Shown: positions 50,780 through 60,337, numbered from the stretch's first letter. The stretch: 64,000 nt of DNA from Paenibacillus phytorum (GCF_013141715.1 NZ_WHOA01000007.1:1-64000); one strand, 5' to 3'. Numbers and translations are program-made. The notes: generated from the letters alone by a model not told the origin.

Positions 50780-51795
50780 TACCTTTCTACATCGCCTACG
50801 GCTTCCGTCATCGCACGAAGAATATCGCTTTCTGATGACATCGGAGTATCGCCTACAATGGTATGTGCAAGCATGCCAGCAGCCGCTGCAAATCCGACTG
50901 TTTTCTCCGGGGAAAATCCCTGAATTTCTCCGTGTACGATACCGCTCGTGTAGGCATCTCCTGCACCAATTCTATCATAGATAGAAAACGTGAGCAGTTT
51001 AGAAAAGGTGAAGCTTTGGTCCTTGTAGATAAATCCGCGCAAGGAATGCGTGTTGTCACCGTTAATGTTACGGTGTGTACCTGCTATGACCGAAATCTGA
51101 TATTTTTGTGCAACCGCTGGAATCAGCTCCATCAGTTGTTCTTGACTTTCGATCTGATCGGTATGCATGCCGAGGGTAAACATCGCGTCTTTTTCGTTCA
51201 TCATGACAATGTCAGCCAGCTCTAGCATTTCCTCATAGTGCGGTTTAGCCTTGGCATAACCGCCTTCACCCCAATGGGCGAGACGATAGTTACAATCGAA
51301 AACAACGGTGCCGCCTTGCGCTTTGACCGCTCTAGCCAAGGCTTTCATGTGCTCACGTACCCCATCATTCATAGCCAACGTAATACCGCAGAAATGGATG
51401 ATATCAATATTTTTGGCGATTTCAGTAATAGGATAAGTATGTTCAGGGGCTGTATTGAAGCTGCTTTCCTGGCGATTAGAATACGTCACGCGGCTGGGCC
51501 GCGCACCGAATCCATTTTCTAAAAAATACATGCCCAAGTAGCTGCCGCCCCGAACAATGAACGATTGTGTGATACCTAATTTTCGCAAATACGATTCAGC
51601 AGCATCACCCACGGCATTAGCCGGCAATCTGGATATCAGGTACCCAGTATGCCCTAAGCGCGAAAGCGCTGAGCTTACGTTCACGCCAGTACCAGAGAAA
51701 GAATAATTCAAACTGCTAGCTTGGGATAAGAGTTCATACCCCGGCACTTGCAAGCGCATCATGACTTCTCCAAAAGCAGCAATTCGTTTAGCCAT
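50779..51795 (-). CDS. PfkB-family sugar kinase (KDG kinase-like)
   Basis: 338 aa starting MAKRIAAFGEVMMRLQVPG; its ATG lies inside the last codons of the aldolase gene (8-bp overlap). FSGTGVNVSSALSRLG and the PfkB signature 2 region DRIGAGDAYTSGIVHG (catalytic Asp) are visible. KDG kinases phosphorylate 2-keto-3-deoxygluconate at C6; in this operon the substrate may instead be D-glucosaminate, needed to supply DgaE. Confidence 0.87.
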   Translation of the reverse strand: MAKRIAAFGEVMMRLQVPGYELLSQASSLNYSFSGTGVNVSSALSRLGHTGYLISRLPANAVGDAAESYLRKLGITQSFIVRGGSYLGMYFLENGFGARPSRVTYSNRQESSFNTAPEHTYPITEIAKNIDIIHFCGITLAMNDGVREHMKALARAVKAQGGTVVFDCNYRLAHWGEGGYAKAKPHYEEMLELADIVMMNEKDAMFTLGMHTDQIESQEQLMELIPAVAQKYQISVIAGTHRNINGDNTHSLRGFIYKDQSFTFSKLLTFSIYDRIGAGDAYTSGIVHGEIQGFSPEKTVGFAAAAGMLAHTIVGDTPMSSESDILRAMTEAVGDVER

Positions 51796-52543
51796 GATGA
51801 TCAACCAGTTTCTTCATGATCCCCAGTAATTCACGGACATCTTGGGCTCTCGTCTTTCCAGTTTCTTTATCGATGATCGATGAATACACGTGTGGGATGA
51901 CTTGTGGAACCTTAGCTTCCAGGGCGATACGCAGAATGGTTTCGAAATTATCCATGTCAATGCCGCCAGTTGGTTCTAATGCAAAACCTTCTTCTCCGCA
52001 CGCTTGCGCGACAGCGCGCAATTCATCTTCACAGCTTAAGCCATTCATCGGGAAATATTTTAAGGCATTGCCGCCCATATCGCGGACAAGTGCGATGGCC
52101 GTTTTCACAGGTACAATCGCGAGCTCGGATTGCGCAGCGCTCACTGGACCTGTTGAGATATTGACATAGCCAACGCGTCCAGTAGGGGACACCAAACTGT
52201 TAATCCAGCTATCTTGGTCGCCAAGATTGGCGCGCGTTGCACCTACGGCAGGGAATACTTGGTTAATGTGGCTGCCCGGATAGTGCTTCGCAATGGCTGC
52301 GACAACTGCAGCTTGACGATTATCGCCAGCGCCGAGTCCGATTGAGACTGCTTCGTCAATGGCTTTTCCGTATTCTTTCATCGCTTCTACAGCTAATTCA
52401 ACCGTTGGGTAGTCTTTGGAAAGAACGCCCACAAGTACGTAACCTTCAGCTGCTTCGAATATCTCTTTAGCATTCTCAACACTATTAGCCAATACATTCA
52501 ATGCCGCGCGGCCTTTATAGAAACGTTTTGCAATGTTGGACAT
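51788..52543 (-). CDS. dgaF: KDGP aldolase, DgaF family
   Basis: 251 aa. LNVLANSVENAKEIFEAAEG, VGVLSKDYPTVE, AVSIGLGAGDN, MGGNALKYFPMNGL and ALEPTGGIDMDNF match the DgaF/EF_0839 family, unrelated in detail to Eda. It cleaves 2-keto-3-deoxygluconate 6-phosphate. Its ribosome binding site (AGGAGG) lies in the end of the dgaE gene. Confidence 0.9.
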   Translation of the reverse strand: MSNIAKRFYKGRAALNVLANSVENAKEIFEAAEGYVLVGVLSKDYPTVELAVEAMKEYGKAIDEAVSIGLGAGDNRQAAVVAAIAKHYPGSHINQVFPAVGATRANLGDQDSWINSLVSPTGRVGYVNISTGPVSAAQSELAIVPVKTAIALVRDMGGNALKYFPMNGLSCEDELRAVAQACGEEGFALEPTGGIDMDNFETILRIALEAKVPQVIPHVYSSIIDKETGKTRAQDVRELLGIMKKLVDHHG

Positions 52544-52544
52544 G

Positions 52545-53648
52545 TTATTTGCCTCCTACTAATTTACGTATTTGAGCTGCGATAACTTCAATATCGTCGC
52601 CTTGAAGCGGACGTGGATCGATATCGAAATAGCCCTGTTTCACGCCATAATCGCGTGTGTAGATAGCAATCTCACCACTCTGCAGCCCTGTTACAACTTC
52701 CTTGGCCGTAGTGCCTGCTTGCTCAGGATCAATTTGAATGCGTGCGCGGAAAATTGCACGACCAGCTTCATCCTGTACAATGTTCACTTTTACACCTTTC
52801 AATTCGCTGAGAGGCATTAACACTTGCAAAGCGGCTTTTTCTTGTTCGCTTTTATCTTCTTTGACGCCATATTCATCAAGCGCTTGAAGTAAGCCGAAAG
52901 TGGTTTCTTTACCAACTTTCATACTTCTCCCAATACCGTGCAGTTGAACTTTTACCCACTCGATATAGCTTCTCTTCCCGCCGATAATCCCTGAAGTAGG
53001 ACCTTCAATGGCTTTAGAGCCACTATAGATGGCAAGATCTGAGTATTTTACATACTTTTGAATATCTTCTTCTGCAGCTGCATCGACGATAAGCGGAACA
53101 CCATTACGCTGTGCAATCTCCCAGGCTTCTTCAACAGAAATCATATTTTTTTGGACGGCATGATGGGATTTCACGTAAAGAATAGCAGCTGTATGTTCAG
53201 TAATCGCATCTTCGATATGCTCAACTTTACCCTCATTGGCGTAACCAACTTCAACGAGCTTACCGCCTCCCAAGTAGATCATTGTTTCAACGGGTGCTCC
53301 ATATTGGACATTGTGACCTTTGAGCATTATTATTTCGTTTTTGGCAATAGGTTCTTGATGCAGACGTTCACTCTTGCGGCGATTTCCTTCAGTTACAACA
53401 GCCGCGACAGAGAGTGCGATGCCGCTTGAGGCCGAATTGACGACAACCGCAGCTTCGGAACCTAGGATATTAGCGATATAGTCGCCTGCTTTATCAACGA
53501 GATCTGCAATCTCAACGTAATTTTGCCCGCCATGCTTCATGGCTTCCATGACCGTATCTGTCGGAGCAGATACACCTAGAATGCTCATTCGTCCACTTGC
53601 ATTGATTACACGTTTTAGACCATATTTAGCATTTAATGAGAGAGCCAT
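52545..53648 (-). CDS. dgaE: D-glucosaminate-6-phosphate ammonia-lyase, DgaE family
   Basis: 367 aa, PLP fold type I related to selenocysteine synthase SelA. RVINASGRMSILGVSAPT, AAVVVNSASSGIALSVAA, PLIVDAAAEEDIQKY and the PLP-lysine segment AIYSGSKAIEGPTSGII are visible. In Salmonella DgaE converts D-glucosaminate 6-phosphate to KDGP plus ammonia. It overlaps the amidohydrolase gene by 23 bp and precedes dgaF by one base. Confidence 0.9.
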   Translation of the reverse strand: MALSLNAKYGLKRVINASGRMSILGVSAPTDTVMEAMKHGGQNYVEIADLVDKAGDYIANILGSEAAVVVNSASSGIALSVAAVVTEGNRRKSERLHQEPIAKNEIIMLKGHNVQYGAPVETMIYLGGGKLVEVGYANEGKVEHIEDAITEHTAAILYVKSHHAVQKNMISVEEAWEIAQRNGVPLIVDAAAEEDIQKYVKYSDLAIYSGSKAIEGPTSGIIGGKRSYIEWVKVQLHGIGRSMKVGKETTFGLLQALDEYGVKEDKSEQEKAALQVLMPLSELKGVKVNIVQDEAGRAIFRARIQIDPEQAGTTAKEVVTGLQSGEIAIYTRDYGVKQGYFDIDPRPLQGDDIEVIAAQIRKLVGGK

Positions 53649-54726
53649 TCACAACCACTCCTTTGGCTTGTATGATTTGATCTGTTATACGCTTGTCACC
53701 TTCAGAATCAACAAGTGTAGTTGGTTCATTTTGAACCGTAAACAGGGTTAGATTGGCAACGTCACCAATTTGAATTCGACCAAGTTCTGGCTTATCAAGC
53801 CAAGTTGCTGCATGTGCGGTGACCGCTGCGATGACCTCTTCAAGGGAGTAGCCTAAGTAAAGAAATTTCGAGAGTACATGGGACATACTAAATACCGGGC
53901 CGTTCAATCTGTTCCCGCGGTAGATGTCTGTACTGATAGTATCTAAACCGATATGATGTTGTTTTGCTGCCTCCGCAACCTTAAAGGAAAAGCTTGCAGA
54001 ACCATGTCCAACATCCAGATGTACGCCTCTATCAATAGCTTTAGTAAAAGCCAGTAACGGTTTTCCATTCTCATCAAAAAGATTATTAGCTTTCCCATTC
54101 AGATAATGAGTAATGATATCTTTTTTCTCTAAAAGCGAAAGGATGTCTTCGATACTCGGCGGTCCGGAACCGATGTGAACCATCAAGGGGAGAGAGGTTT
54201 CATGTGAAAGTGCGCGCGCAGCGAGCAAAGGTTCAATGCCGCAGTCACGAACAACACTTTTGCTTATTCTTGCCTTTAATCCAACAATGATATCTTTATT
54301 TTGTTTTACGGCCTGTACAGCCTTTTCCTTATCGATCCATGCCATATTGGACAATTCGTCGACTCTTTTCAAACCAATTCGTGAAATGTTCAAAAAGGCA
54401 AACAAGTTCGTTTGGGCTCGTTTCCTACTTGCTGCTAAGTCTGCAATTCGGTCCGCACCGCAGCTTCCAGCGTCTACAATCGTGGTTACACCTTGTTTGA
54501 TTCCAATTTCATCGATTTCATCGCCGTAGGGATCGAAATCAGGAAAGGCATGGGTGTGCAGATCAATCCAACCACTTGAGACATAAACATCGGAATAATC
54601 AAAAATATGCTTCCCATGTCCACTCCCAACTCGGGTTAAATCAGCGATCTTCCCGTCTTCAATTACAATATCGAGACATTCTCCATTAACGTATTTTACG
54701 TTGTGCAATACGAATCTCTCTTGCAT
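53626..54726 (-). CDS. amidohydrolase/deacetylase family metallohydrolase
   Basis: 366 aa from ATG after AAAGGTG. Dihydroorotase-like barrel: WIDLHTHAFPDFDPYGD (metal His pair), VDAGSCGADR, LKARISKS with the Lys that is usually carboxylated, LPLMVHIGSGPPS, LDVGHGSASFSF and the catalytic Asp region TISTDIYRGNR. It belongs to the EF_0837 group that travels with DgaE/DgaF genes. Likely removes an N-acyl group from an amino-aldonate; first gene of the operon. Confidence 0.88.
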   Translation of the reverse strand: MQERFVLHNVKYVNGECLDIVIEDGKIADLTRVGSGHGKHIFDYSDVYVSSGWIDLHTHAFPDFDPYGDEIDEIGIKQGVTTIVDAGSCGADRIADLAASRKRAQTNLFAFLNISRIGLKRVDELSNMAWIDKEKAVQAVKQNKDIIVGLKARISKSVVRDCGIEPLLAARALSHETSLPLMVHIGSGPPSIEDILSLLEKKDIITHYLNGKANNLFDENGKPLLAFTKAIDRGVHLDVGHGSASFSFKVAEAAKQHHIGLDTISTDIYRGNRLNGPVFSMSHVLSKFLYLGYSLEEVIAAVTAHAATWLDKPELGRIQIGDVANLTLFTVQNEPTTLVDSEGDKRITDQIIQAKGVVVNGSLIKC

Positions 54727-54831
54727 GCTTGTCACCTTTTTCTGTAACTCAATTTATTAACGCTTACATTTAAGATTGCCTAGATAGCTCCTCACATACA
54801 TAGGAGTGAATTGTGTTAATCATGTAAAGAA

Positions 54832-54889
54832 TATAACGTTATAATGTTACAATATCACAGAAAATTAGTGAAGTAAATATAACGTTATA
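54832..54889. promoter_or_regulatory. twin GntR operator candidates
   Basis: TATAACGTTATA, a perfect 12-nt palindrome, occurs at 54832-54843 and 54878-54889 within a 19-nt direct repeat (AATATAACGTTATAATGTT), 46 bp apart and 105-165 bp before the first gene of the operon. Confidence 0.6.
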
Positions 54890-55088
54890 ATGTTTGAGAA
54901 ATTAAATTTTGCCATGAAATAAGTAATGGAATTAAATGATGAAAACATATAAGTAAATAAAGGGGCTGTCCCAAAGTGTTAAATAAATTAGAGGGACAGT
55001 TCCTTCATGGAGCTATGCGAGCCGAAGCTCGTTGACAGAGTTTGAGAAGCCGGAAATCAACTTCTCGGTAGACTGTCTTGCGCGTCGG

Positions 55089-55119
55089 TTCTGAATAAGC
55101 GCGGAAAACGCGCTTATTC
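55089..55119. other. perfect 13-bp hairpin
   Basis: CTGAATAAGCGCG-GAAAA-CGCGCTTATTCAG. No T-run on either side, so it is not a standard terminator. Confidence 0.5.
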
Positions 55120-55176
55120 AGGAGCGCACGAATAAAAGGAGTATGCTTTATCAACGGTCAAAGCGCCTAAACAAAA

Positions 55177-55203
55177 GGAGCTGTCCGCGAATGCGGCAGC
55201 TCC
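55177..55203 (-). terminator. terminator of the nitroreductase gene
   Basis: On the minus strand GGAGCTGCCGC-ATTC-GCGGACAGCTCC followed by TTTTG. Confidence 0.78.
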
Positions 55204-55218
55204 AATCAATCAATCATA

Positions 55219-55875
55219 TTAGTCGATGATTTGAAGAATATCATCGACTTCTTTGCGTGCCAGTTTGCCTGGACGATCCTTCGGATAACCGAGGGAGATG
55301 ACCATATTAATCTGACATTCTTCTGGAATGTCCAGATAAGCTCGAATCTGGTCTTGGGCCAAAAGCACGGGGCCCGTCATCGGGCATGTTGCCAAGCCTC
55401 TAGCGTGCGCTGCGAGCATCAGGTTCTGAGAGGCTAAGCAGGAGCTCTTAATGCCTTCTTCGGCCCATACGGTGTCTTCGACGAGCTGAATCGGATCAAA
55501 AATACGATCACGGAACTTCGATTCGTAAGGCGTTGCTAAGCAAATGATAAGAACAGGAGCATCGGAGAATGCTGTAGCATAGGGACCGAATGATTTCACC
55601 AATAAGCGGGCTTCTCTAGAAAGTCCCTTTTCCTCGGCAGCCGCCGCACGGAGATGGAGTTGGTCCCAGGTCAATTGTTCGATATGTTTGATTTTCTCTC
55701 TATTTCTAATCGCAATAAACTTCCATGTCTGGGAATTCGTATCGCTTGGTGCATATCTGGCGCAGTCGATAATTTCACGAATATCTTCTGTGGCAACTTC
55801 TTGCTCTGTAAAATTTCGAACACTGCGGCGCTCCAGTACAATCGTCTTAAAATCTTCATAATTCATAAAAAACAA
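55219..55875 (-). CDS. nitroreductase family protein
   Basis: 218 aa. FMN-binding starts ERRSVRNFTEQEV and RYAPSDTNSQTWKFI, with QNLMLAAHARGLATCPMTGP and ISLGYPKDRPGKLAR at the end. Reduces nitro compounds, quinones or flavins with NAD(P)H. Single gene. Confidence 0.92.
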   Translation of the reverse strand: MFFMNYEDFKTIVLERRSVRNFTEQEVATEDIREIIDCARYAPSDTNSQTWKFIAIRNREKIKHIEQLTWDQLHLRAAAAEEKGLSREARLLVKSFGPYATAFSDAPVLIICLATPYESKFRDRIFDPIQLVEDTVWAEEGIKSSCLASQNLMLAAHARGLATCPMTGPVLLAQDQIRAYLDIPEECQINMVISLGYPKDRPGKLARKEVDDILQIID

Positions 55876-55952
55876 CTACCTGCCTTTGCTGCTTGAATTG
55901 TGCATATTTTGTTACTTGGTACTAAGACTTTATGCTTATTATAAAGCAGTTG

Positions 55953-57065
55953 TTATTGCAGCACAACCGTGTCGCCTTCATTCAGACCTTTTAGTACTTC
56001 TGTTTTCTCAGGGGTTTCCATCCCAATCTCGATATCACGACGTTCTACGCCTTGAGCAGTCTGCAGCATCACGTAGTAGACTTCTTTCTCATGCAGAACG
56101 GCTAAAGTGGGTACCACTAAGGTTTGAGGCTTTTTATCTGTTTCTATCGTTCCTGAGAGGCTGAGACCGGCTATTAGCTGCTCATTTGGTTCTAAAGAAA
56201 TGGTAACCTCGAATTGAGCTGAACCTGTGCCTTGCTCCGTGCCAGTCTTGGCAAACTTGGATACTTTTTCAACCTTACCTTGAAGCTTTTTCTGTTTCAG
56301 TGCATCAACTTTTACTTGTACGAGCATGTCTGGCTTAATACGAAATACATCAAATTCACCAACCGTGCAAACTAGCTGCAATCTCGTCAAATCTACGATT
56401 TTACCAATACGCACGCTTTCCTCGACAGACTTAGGAATTTTGGAGGAGTCTTCGAATAAGAAGATGCCATTCTCAGGCGCAACGAAGGAAGCTTGCTCCA
56501 CTTTCTCTTGTTTCTTAGCCAATTGCAATTGAATGGATTGATCATTGACCGCATTCAACTGTTCTTGAATTTTACGTCCTTCTGACGCGGCAAAGCGCTG
56601 GCGGGCATCATCTTCACTAATAGCACCTGCAGCTACACTGCCACTATCCCCCCCAGGTCCAGCAGCTTTGAAATTGGCTAGATCGGCTTCCAACTTTTGT
56701 TTCTTCAAGCTAGTTTGCAGGGCAGCAATTTCACTTCTTAGTGGTGTAGCATCAAGCTCAAATAACTGCTGTCCCTTTGTTACTTGAGCCCCGTCTTTTA
56801 TGTGCCAAGTTTTTATTTCGCCACTAAAGGGTGCGTAGACGCGCGTCTCCTTCTCATAAGAAGACTTCCCTTTGACTTCAATGCTGTTAATCAGATCTTC
56901 TTTTGTAACTTTGAATTGTAGGGCATTGAACGCAGCACCTGCGTCGGCATTTTTTGTTTTCATTTGATTAGGATGACTTGATATGTATAGAAAGCTGCTA
57001 ATGCCGCAGACAATGACAGCCGTTAGAATAAGCATCCATGTTTTCTTTTTCCTCATGCTAAACAA
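55953..57065 (-). CDS. HlyD/MacA-like membrane-fusion protein
   Basis: 370 aa. One N-terminal helix (WMLILTAVIVCGISSFLYISS), then the biotinyl-lipoyl-like start VYAPFSGEIKTWHIKDGAQVTKG, a helical hairpin (about 105-190), the returning half FVAPENGIFLFED and beta-barrel parts. Works with the FtsX-type permease and ATPase encoded just upstream. Confidence 0.9.
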   Translation of the reverse strand: MFSMRKKKTWMLILTAVIVCGISSFLYISSHPNQMKTKNADAGAAFNALQFKVTKEDLINSIEVKGKSSYEKETRVYAPFSGEIKTWHIKDGAQVTKGQQLFELDATPLRSEIAALQTSLKKQKLEADLANFKAAGPGGDSGSVAAGAISEDDARQRFAASEGRKIQEQLNAVNDQSIQLQLAKKQEKVEQASFVAPENGIFLFEDSSKIPKSVEESVRIGKIVDLTRLQLVCTVGEFDVFRIKPDMLVQVKVDALKQKKLQGKVEKVSKFAKTGTEQGTGSAQFEVTISLEPNEQLIAGLSLSGTIETDKKPQTLVVPTLAVLHEKEVYYVMLQTAQGVERRDIEIGMETPEKTEVLKGLNEGDTVVLQ

Positions 57066-57069
57066 TCTC

Positions 57070-58419
57070 CTATTCTCGTTTAATTGCTGTTAGTGCATCG
57101 GTTCGAGAAGCTTTAACTGCGGGGTATAAACCCGAAAGAACGCCAGTCATAATCGCAAAAAACATACCAACAGGAAGAATCCATAAGCTTATAAATAAGA
57201 TTTCCACGGGATCCCCTCTATTGGAACCAAATCGGATAATGATCAAATTAATTCCCCAAATGACCCAATAAGAGAGCAAAATACCTACAAAGCCACCTAG
57301 CATGCCTAAAAGTGAAGATTCCACGATAAACATATTGCGGATTTGTTTCAAATTTGCACCAAGTACTTTCATGATTCCGATCTGCCGCCGGCGTTGATGA
57401 GTGGACATTGTCATCGCGACCACGATGGAAATGGAAGCTACGAAGAGAACAAATAGGCCGACACCGGTGAGCAGCAATCTAACAATGGCAAACTCGCCTT
57501 TCATGCGATCTTCTTGATATAGATTAGTCTGCGTTGTGAGTTGAAGTTTTTTGATCATTTCATCTACTTGTTTCACATTCATACTACTATCAACTTTGAC
57601 TCTAACTTCTGAATATTGAACATGTCTATTTGTTGAGGACTTATTTTGGGCTTGTAGAATTTTGAGACCTGTTTCAGGGGATACATAGGCAGCTTTGTTC
57701 CCTTGCAACATGGAGTCTGGCAATCCATCGGGTTTCTTAAGTACTCCAATGACGCGAACTGACACCTCGCTAGGTTGGATGGTGTTAGTCCCTGATTGGT
57801 TACTTGGTTGCTCTTGATTATTATTCGATTTCAGGGAGATTTTCTTTTGATATAGGGGGTAAGGAATAGCACCCATTTGACGGTAGGTTTCGGATTGTTC
57901 CTTGCTAGGATTTTGCTGCATAAGTTTATTACGTACTTCCTGCGTCTTTGCATCCAAGATACCAAGCGTAGCCCCATAGTTGAGAACGATATTATTGTCC
58001 TGATCACTCGCCCCACCTTGTTGGAACTTGGAGTCGAAGTCCTCTAAAGTACTCAACTCTGTTGCTTTGAGGTTCAGGTAGCTTTCTTTACCGTCATCGA
58101 CAGTGAATCTGAATTGTCCTAAATCTTGAAAACTAGCAACCGATTTAACATGCGGAAAAGTACGGATGAGATCGAGCTTACTTGACGTAACTTTAGAAGG
58201 ACTGTTAGGATCGCTGTTTTGGTCAACGATGGTGATTTCATCGGTTTTGAGATAGAAGCTCATTTGCTTCTGACTGTAGTGTTGAATAGATTCGCCAAAG
58301 CCTAGAGCAACCATAATGGAAGCCGAGCCAATGGCAATTCCTACGGTACAAAGTGCTGTCACAACCTTGCGTCGCTGCAGTTGGTCCCAGCCCAGACGAA
58401 GGTAATCCTTAAGTTTCAT
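57070..58419 (-). CDS. MacB/FtsX-type ABC permease
   Basis: 449 aa. An N-terminal helix (VVTALCTVGIAIGSASIMVALGFG), a large extracellular MacB_PCD domain (about 45-290), and three C-terminal helices with TMSTHQRRRQIGIMKVLGA, the FtsX signature. Its start overlaps the ATPase stop by four bases. A lantibiotic/antimicrobial peptide-type exporter or mechanotransmitter is likely. Confidence 0.92.
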   Translation of the reverse strand: MKLKDYLRLGWDQLQRRKVVTALCTVGIAIGSASIMVALGFGESIQHYSQKQMSFYLKTDEITIVDQNSDPNSPSKVTSSKLDLIRTFPHVKSVASFQDLGQFRFTVDDGKESYLNLKATELSTLEDFDSKFQQGGASDQDNNIVLNYGATLGILDAKTQEVRNKLMQQNPSKEQSETYRQMGAIPYPLYQKKISLKSNNNQEQPSNQSGTNTIQPSEVSVRVIGVLKKPDGLPDSMLQGNKAAYVSPETGLKILQAQNKSSTNRHVQYSEVRVKVDSSMNVKQVDEMIKKLQLTTQTNLYQEDRMKGEFAIVRLLLTGVGLFVLFVASISIVVAMTMSTHQRRRQIGIMKVLGANLKQIRNMFIVESSLLGMLGGFVGILLSYWVIWGINLIIIRFGSNRGDPVEILFISLWILPVGMFFAIMTGVLSGLYPAVKASRTDALTAIKRE

Positions 58420-59105
58420 CCGGCCTCACCTTCCTGATCGTTTCCTTCCAGTAAATAACCATCGCGAAGCTGCAAAATGCGCTGCGTTCGGCGTGCAACT
58501 TCATGCTCATGTGTAACAATAACGAACGTGATGCCATTCTTGTTCAAGTCAATGAGTAGATCAATGATCTCTTTCTCCGTCTTCGTATCCAGATTGCCTG
58601 TTGGTTCATCAGCAAAGACGATAGCTGGCTTCGTAATCAAGGAGCGGGCAATACTGACACGTTGTTGTTGTCCTCCAGATAACTGTGACGGAAACATATC
58701 TGACTTATCCCCGATACCGACTTGCTGTAAGAGAGCCATCGCTCGTTGTTTACGTTCTTGACTTGCGACACTTTGGAATACAAGTGGCAATTCTACATTC
58801 TCACGAACGGTTAAATGTGGTATTAATTCATAAGATTGGAAGATAAATCCGATGTGAGTTCGCCGAAATTCCGCCAAGCGGTTTTCGCTCATTTTCTCAA
58901 TGGCCTGTCCAGCGATTAAAATACTACCTCGGGTAGGCTTCATTAGGCCTGCCATTAAATTTAGCAGTGTTGATTTCCCAGAGCCTGAGCTGCCGAGCAG
59001 AGCAACCATTTCTCCTTGCTCTACTCGGAAATTTAGCTCATGAAGAACGGGAGTTTCTTCTTGGCCTGTGCGGAAACTGTGAGATAACCGTTCAATGGCT
59101 AACAC
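58416..59105 (-). CDS. ABC transporter ATPase (MacB/LolD type)
   Basis: 229 aa. Walker A LLGSSGSGKSTLLNLM, Q-loop GFIFQSYELIPHLT, signature LSGGQQQRVSIARSL, Walker B PAIVFADEPTGNLD, H-loop VIVTHEHE. Partner of the permease. Confidence 0.97.
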   Translation of the reverse strand: MLAIERLSHSFRTGQEETPVLHELNFRVEQGEMVALLGSSGSGKSTLLNLMAGLMKPTRGSILIAGQAIEKMSENRLAEFRRTHIGFIFQSYELIPHLTVRENVELPLVFQSVASQERKQRAMALLQQVGIGDKSDMFPSQLSGGQQQRVSIARSLITKPAIVFADEPTGNLDTKTEKEIIDLLIDLNKNGITFVIVTHEHEVARRTQRILQLRDGYLLEGNDQEGEAG

Positions 59106-59130
59106 GTGAACAACCCCTTCATTTTAAAAC

Positions 59131-60315
59131 TCATCGACCACTGGGCATACTTTCACTTTCATCGTTTTGAAATATATGCGTGCCTAGGAACCCAATGGCC
59201 GCGACGATCGATAAGCAAGCTGCAATGACATAGACTGTGCTTCCACCAGCTAAATCAAAAATCCAACCGCCCAACGTGCCGCTAATTAATCCCGCAATAC
59301 TAGACCATGCAACAGCGAAGATGGCTTGCCCAGAGGAGCGATACTCATCAGGTACGATTTGGCTTATATAGCGGTTAGCCGTGAATAAGAAGATACCGAA
59401 TGTTAAACTATGTAACAATTGAACGCCAATGACCCAAGTAGGATCTTGAATAGAGCCCATGATGAAGAAACGTACGGCATATATGATTCCGGCAAAAGCG
59501 AGCAGGGGTAATTCTTTGAACCTATGTCCATGCTTGCTCAGAAAGAAAAATACTGGTATTTCACTAAGCGCTGAGGTCATCCAAGCATAGCCAATCAGGG
59601 AATCAGATGCTCCAAGCTGGCGCATGTACAAGGCTAGGAATCCATCGTTGAAACGATGTGAAACGGACATAATAATAATTAACACTAAGAACCAGATGAA
59701 CTTCTTGGAACGAATGATATCGAGCATGCCTCCGAAGGCCATCTTTTTGCCACCTTGACGCGCATCTTTTAGCAAAAAAACGATGACTAACGTGCAGCTA
59801 ATAGTAAGTAGGCATAGTATTGGCGTGAGCCCTGTACCGTAGTGTCTAAGAAGTAACCCAAAACCTCCGGCAGATACAGCGAAACCGATGGAACCCCAGA
59901 CGCGGAAGGAGGCGTAGCTCTTACCGCTATCTCGAATACTTAGCATTAGCTGACTGTCATTCAATGAATTTACGGGCTGCTGGAAGAAGAAAAACATCGC
60001 TAAGCATACGTACAGCAGGGAGAACCAACCCGCGGTAAATACCAAGATGGCAGTGAATAGCTGCCCAATAATCAGAATGATCATGATTTTCTTAACGGTT
60101 TGGAAGCGATCACTAAGGAATCCCCACAGCAAGTTGGTCGCTATCCCAATCAGTGGTCCAATGGCGTACAACAAACCGATTTGAAGCTTGGAATATCCTT
60201 TGTAATCAAAGTAAAGCGGGAAAAAAGTAACGACAATACCCATCGTCATAAAAAAGGAAAACGTGAACAATTTGAGTAGATGGTCTTGTGGCTTTGTAGG
60301 AATAGACGTTTTCAT
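59131..60315 (-). CDS. MFS transporter (LacY/HcaT-like)
   Basis: 394 aa, twelve helices. LLWGFLSDRFQTVKKIMII after helix 2-3 and the MFS_1_like pattern (FPLYFDYKGYSKLQIGLLYAIGPL broken by helices). Substrate unknown. It lies 25 bp before the ATPase gene and 22 bp after the MatE-type gene, pointing to one transcript. Confidence 0.88.
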   Translation of the reverse strand: MKTSIPTKPQDHLLKLFTFSFFMTMGIVVTFFPLYFDYKGYSKLQIGLLYAIGPLIGIATNLLWGFLSDRFQTVKKIMIILIIGQLFTAILVFTAGWFSLLYVCLAMFFFFQQPVNSLNDSQLMLSIRDSGKSYASFRVWGSIGFAVSAGGFGLLLRHYGTGLTPILCLLTISCTLVIVFLLKDARQGGKKMAFGGMLDIIRSKKFIWFLVLIIIMSVSHRFNDGFLALYMRQLGASDSLIGYAWMTSALSEIPVFFFLSKHGHRFKELPLLAFAGIIYAVRFFIMGSIQDPTWVIGVQLLHSLTFGIFLFTANRYISQIVPDEYRSSGQAIFAVAWSSIAGLISGTLGGWIFDLAGGSTVYVIAACLSIVAAIGFLGTHIFQNDESESMPSGR

Positions 60316-60337
60316 CAGTGGTTATCACTCGATTTCT

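Larger units (their letters stand above)
54736..55218. other. 480-bp gap: operator region, then structured noncoding DNA
   Basis: The operon-side third is very AT-rich and holds the twin operators. From 54961 come GGGGCTGTCCC...GGGACAGTTCC (hairpin), several self-complementary pieces, the perfect stem at 55089-55119, and a terminator at 55177-55203. No gene is supported. Confidence 0.6.
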
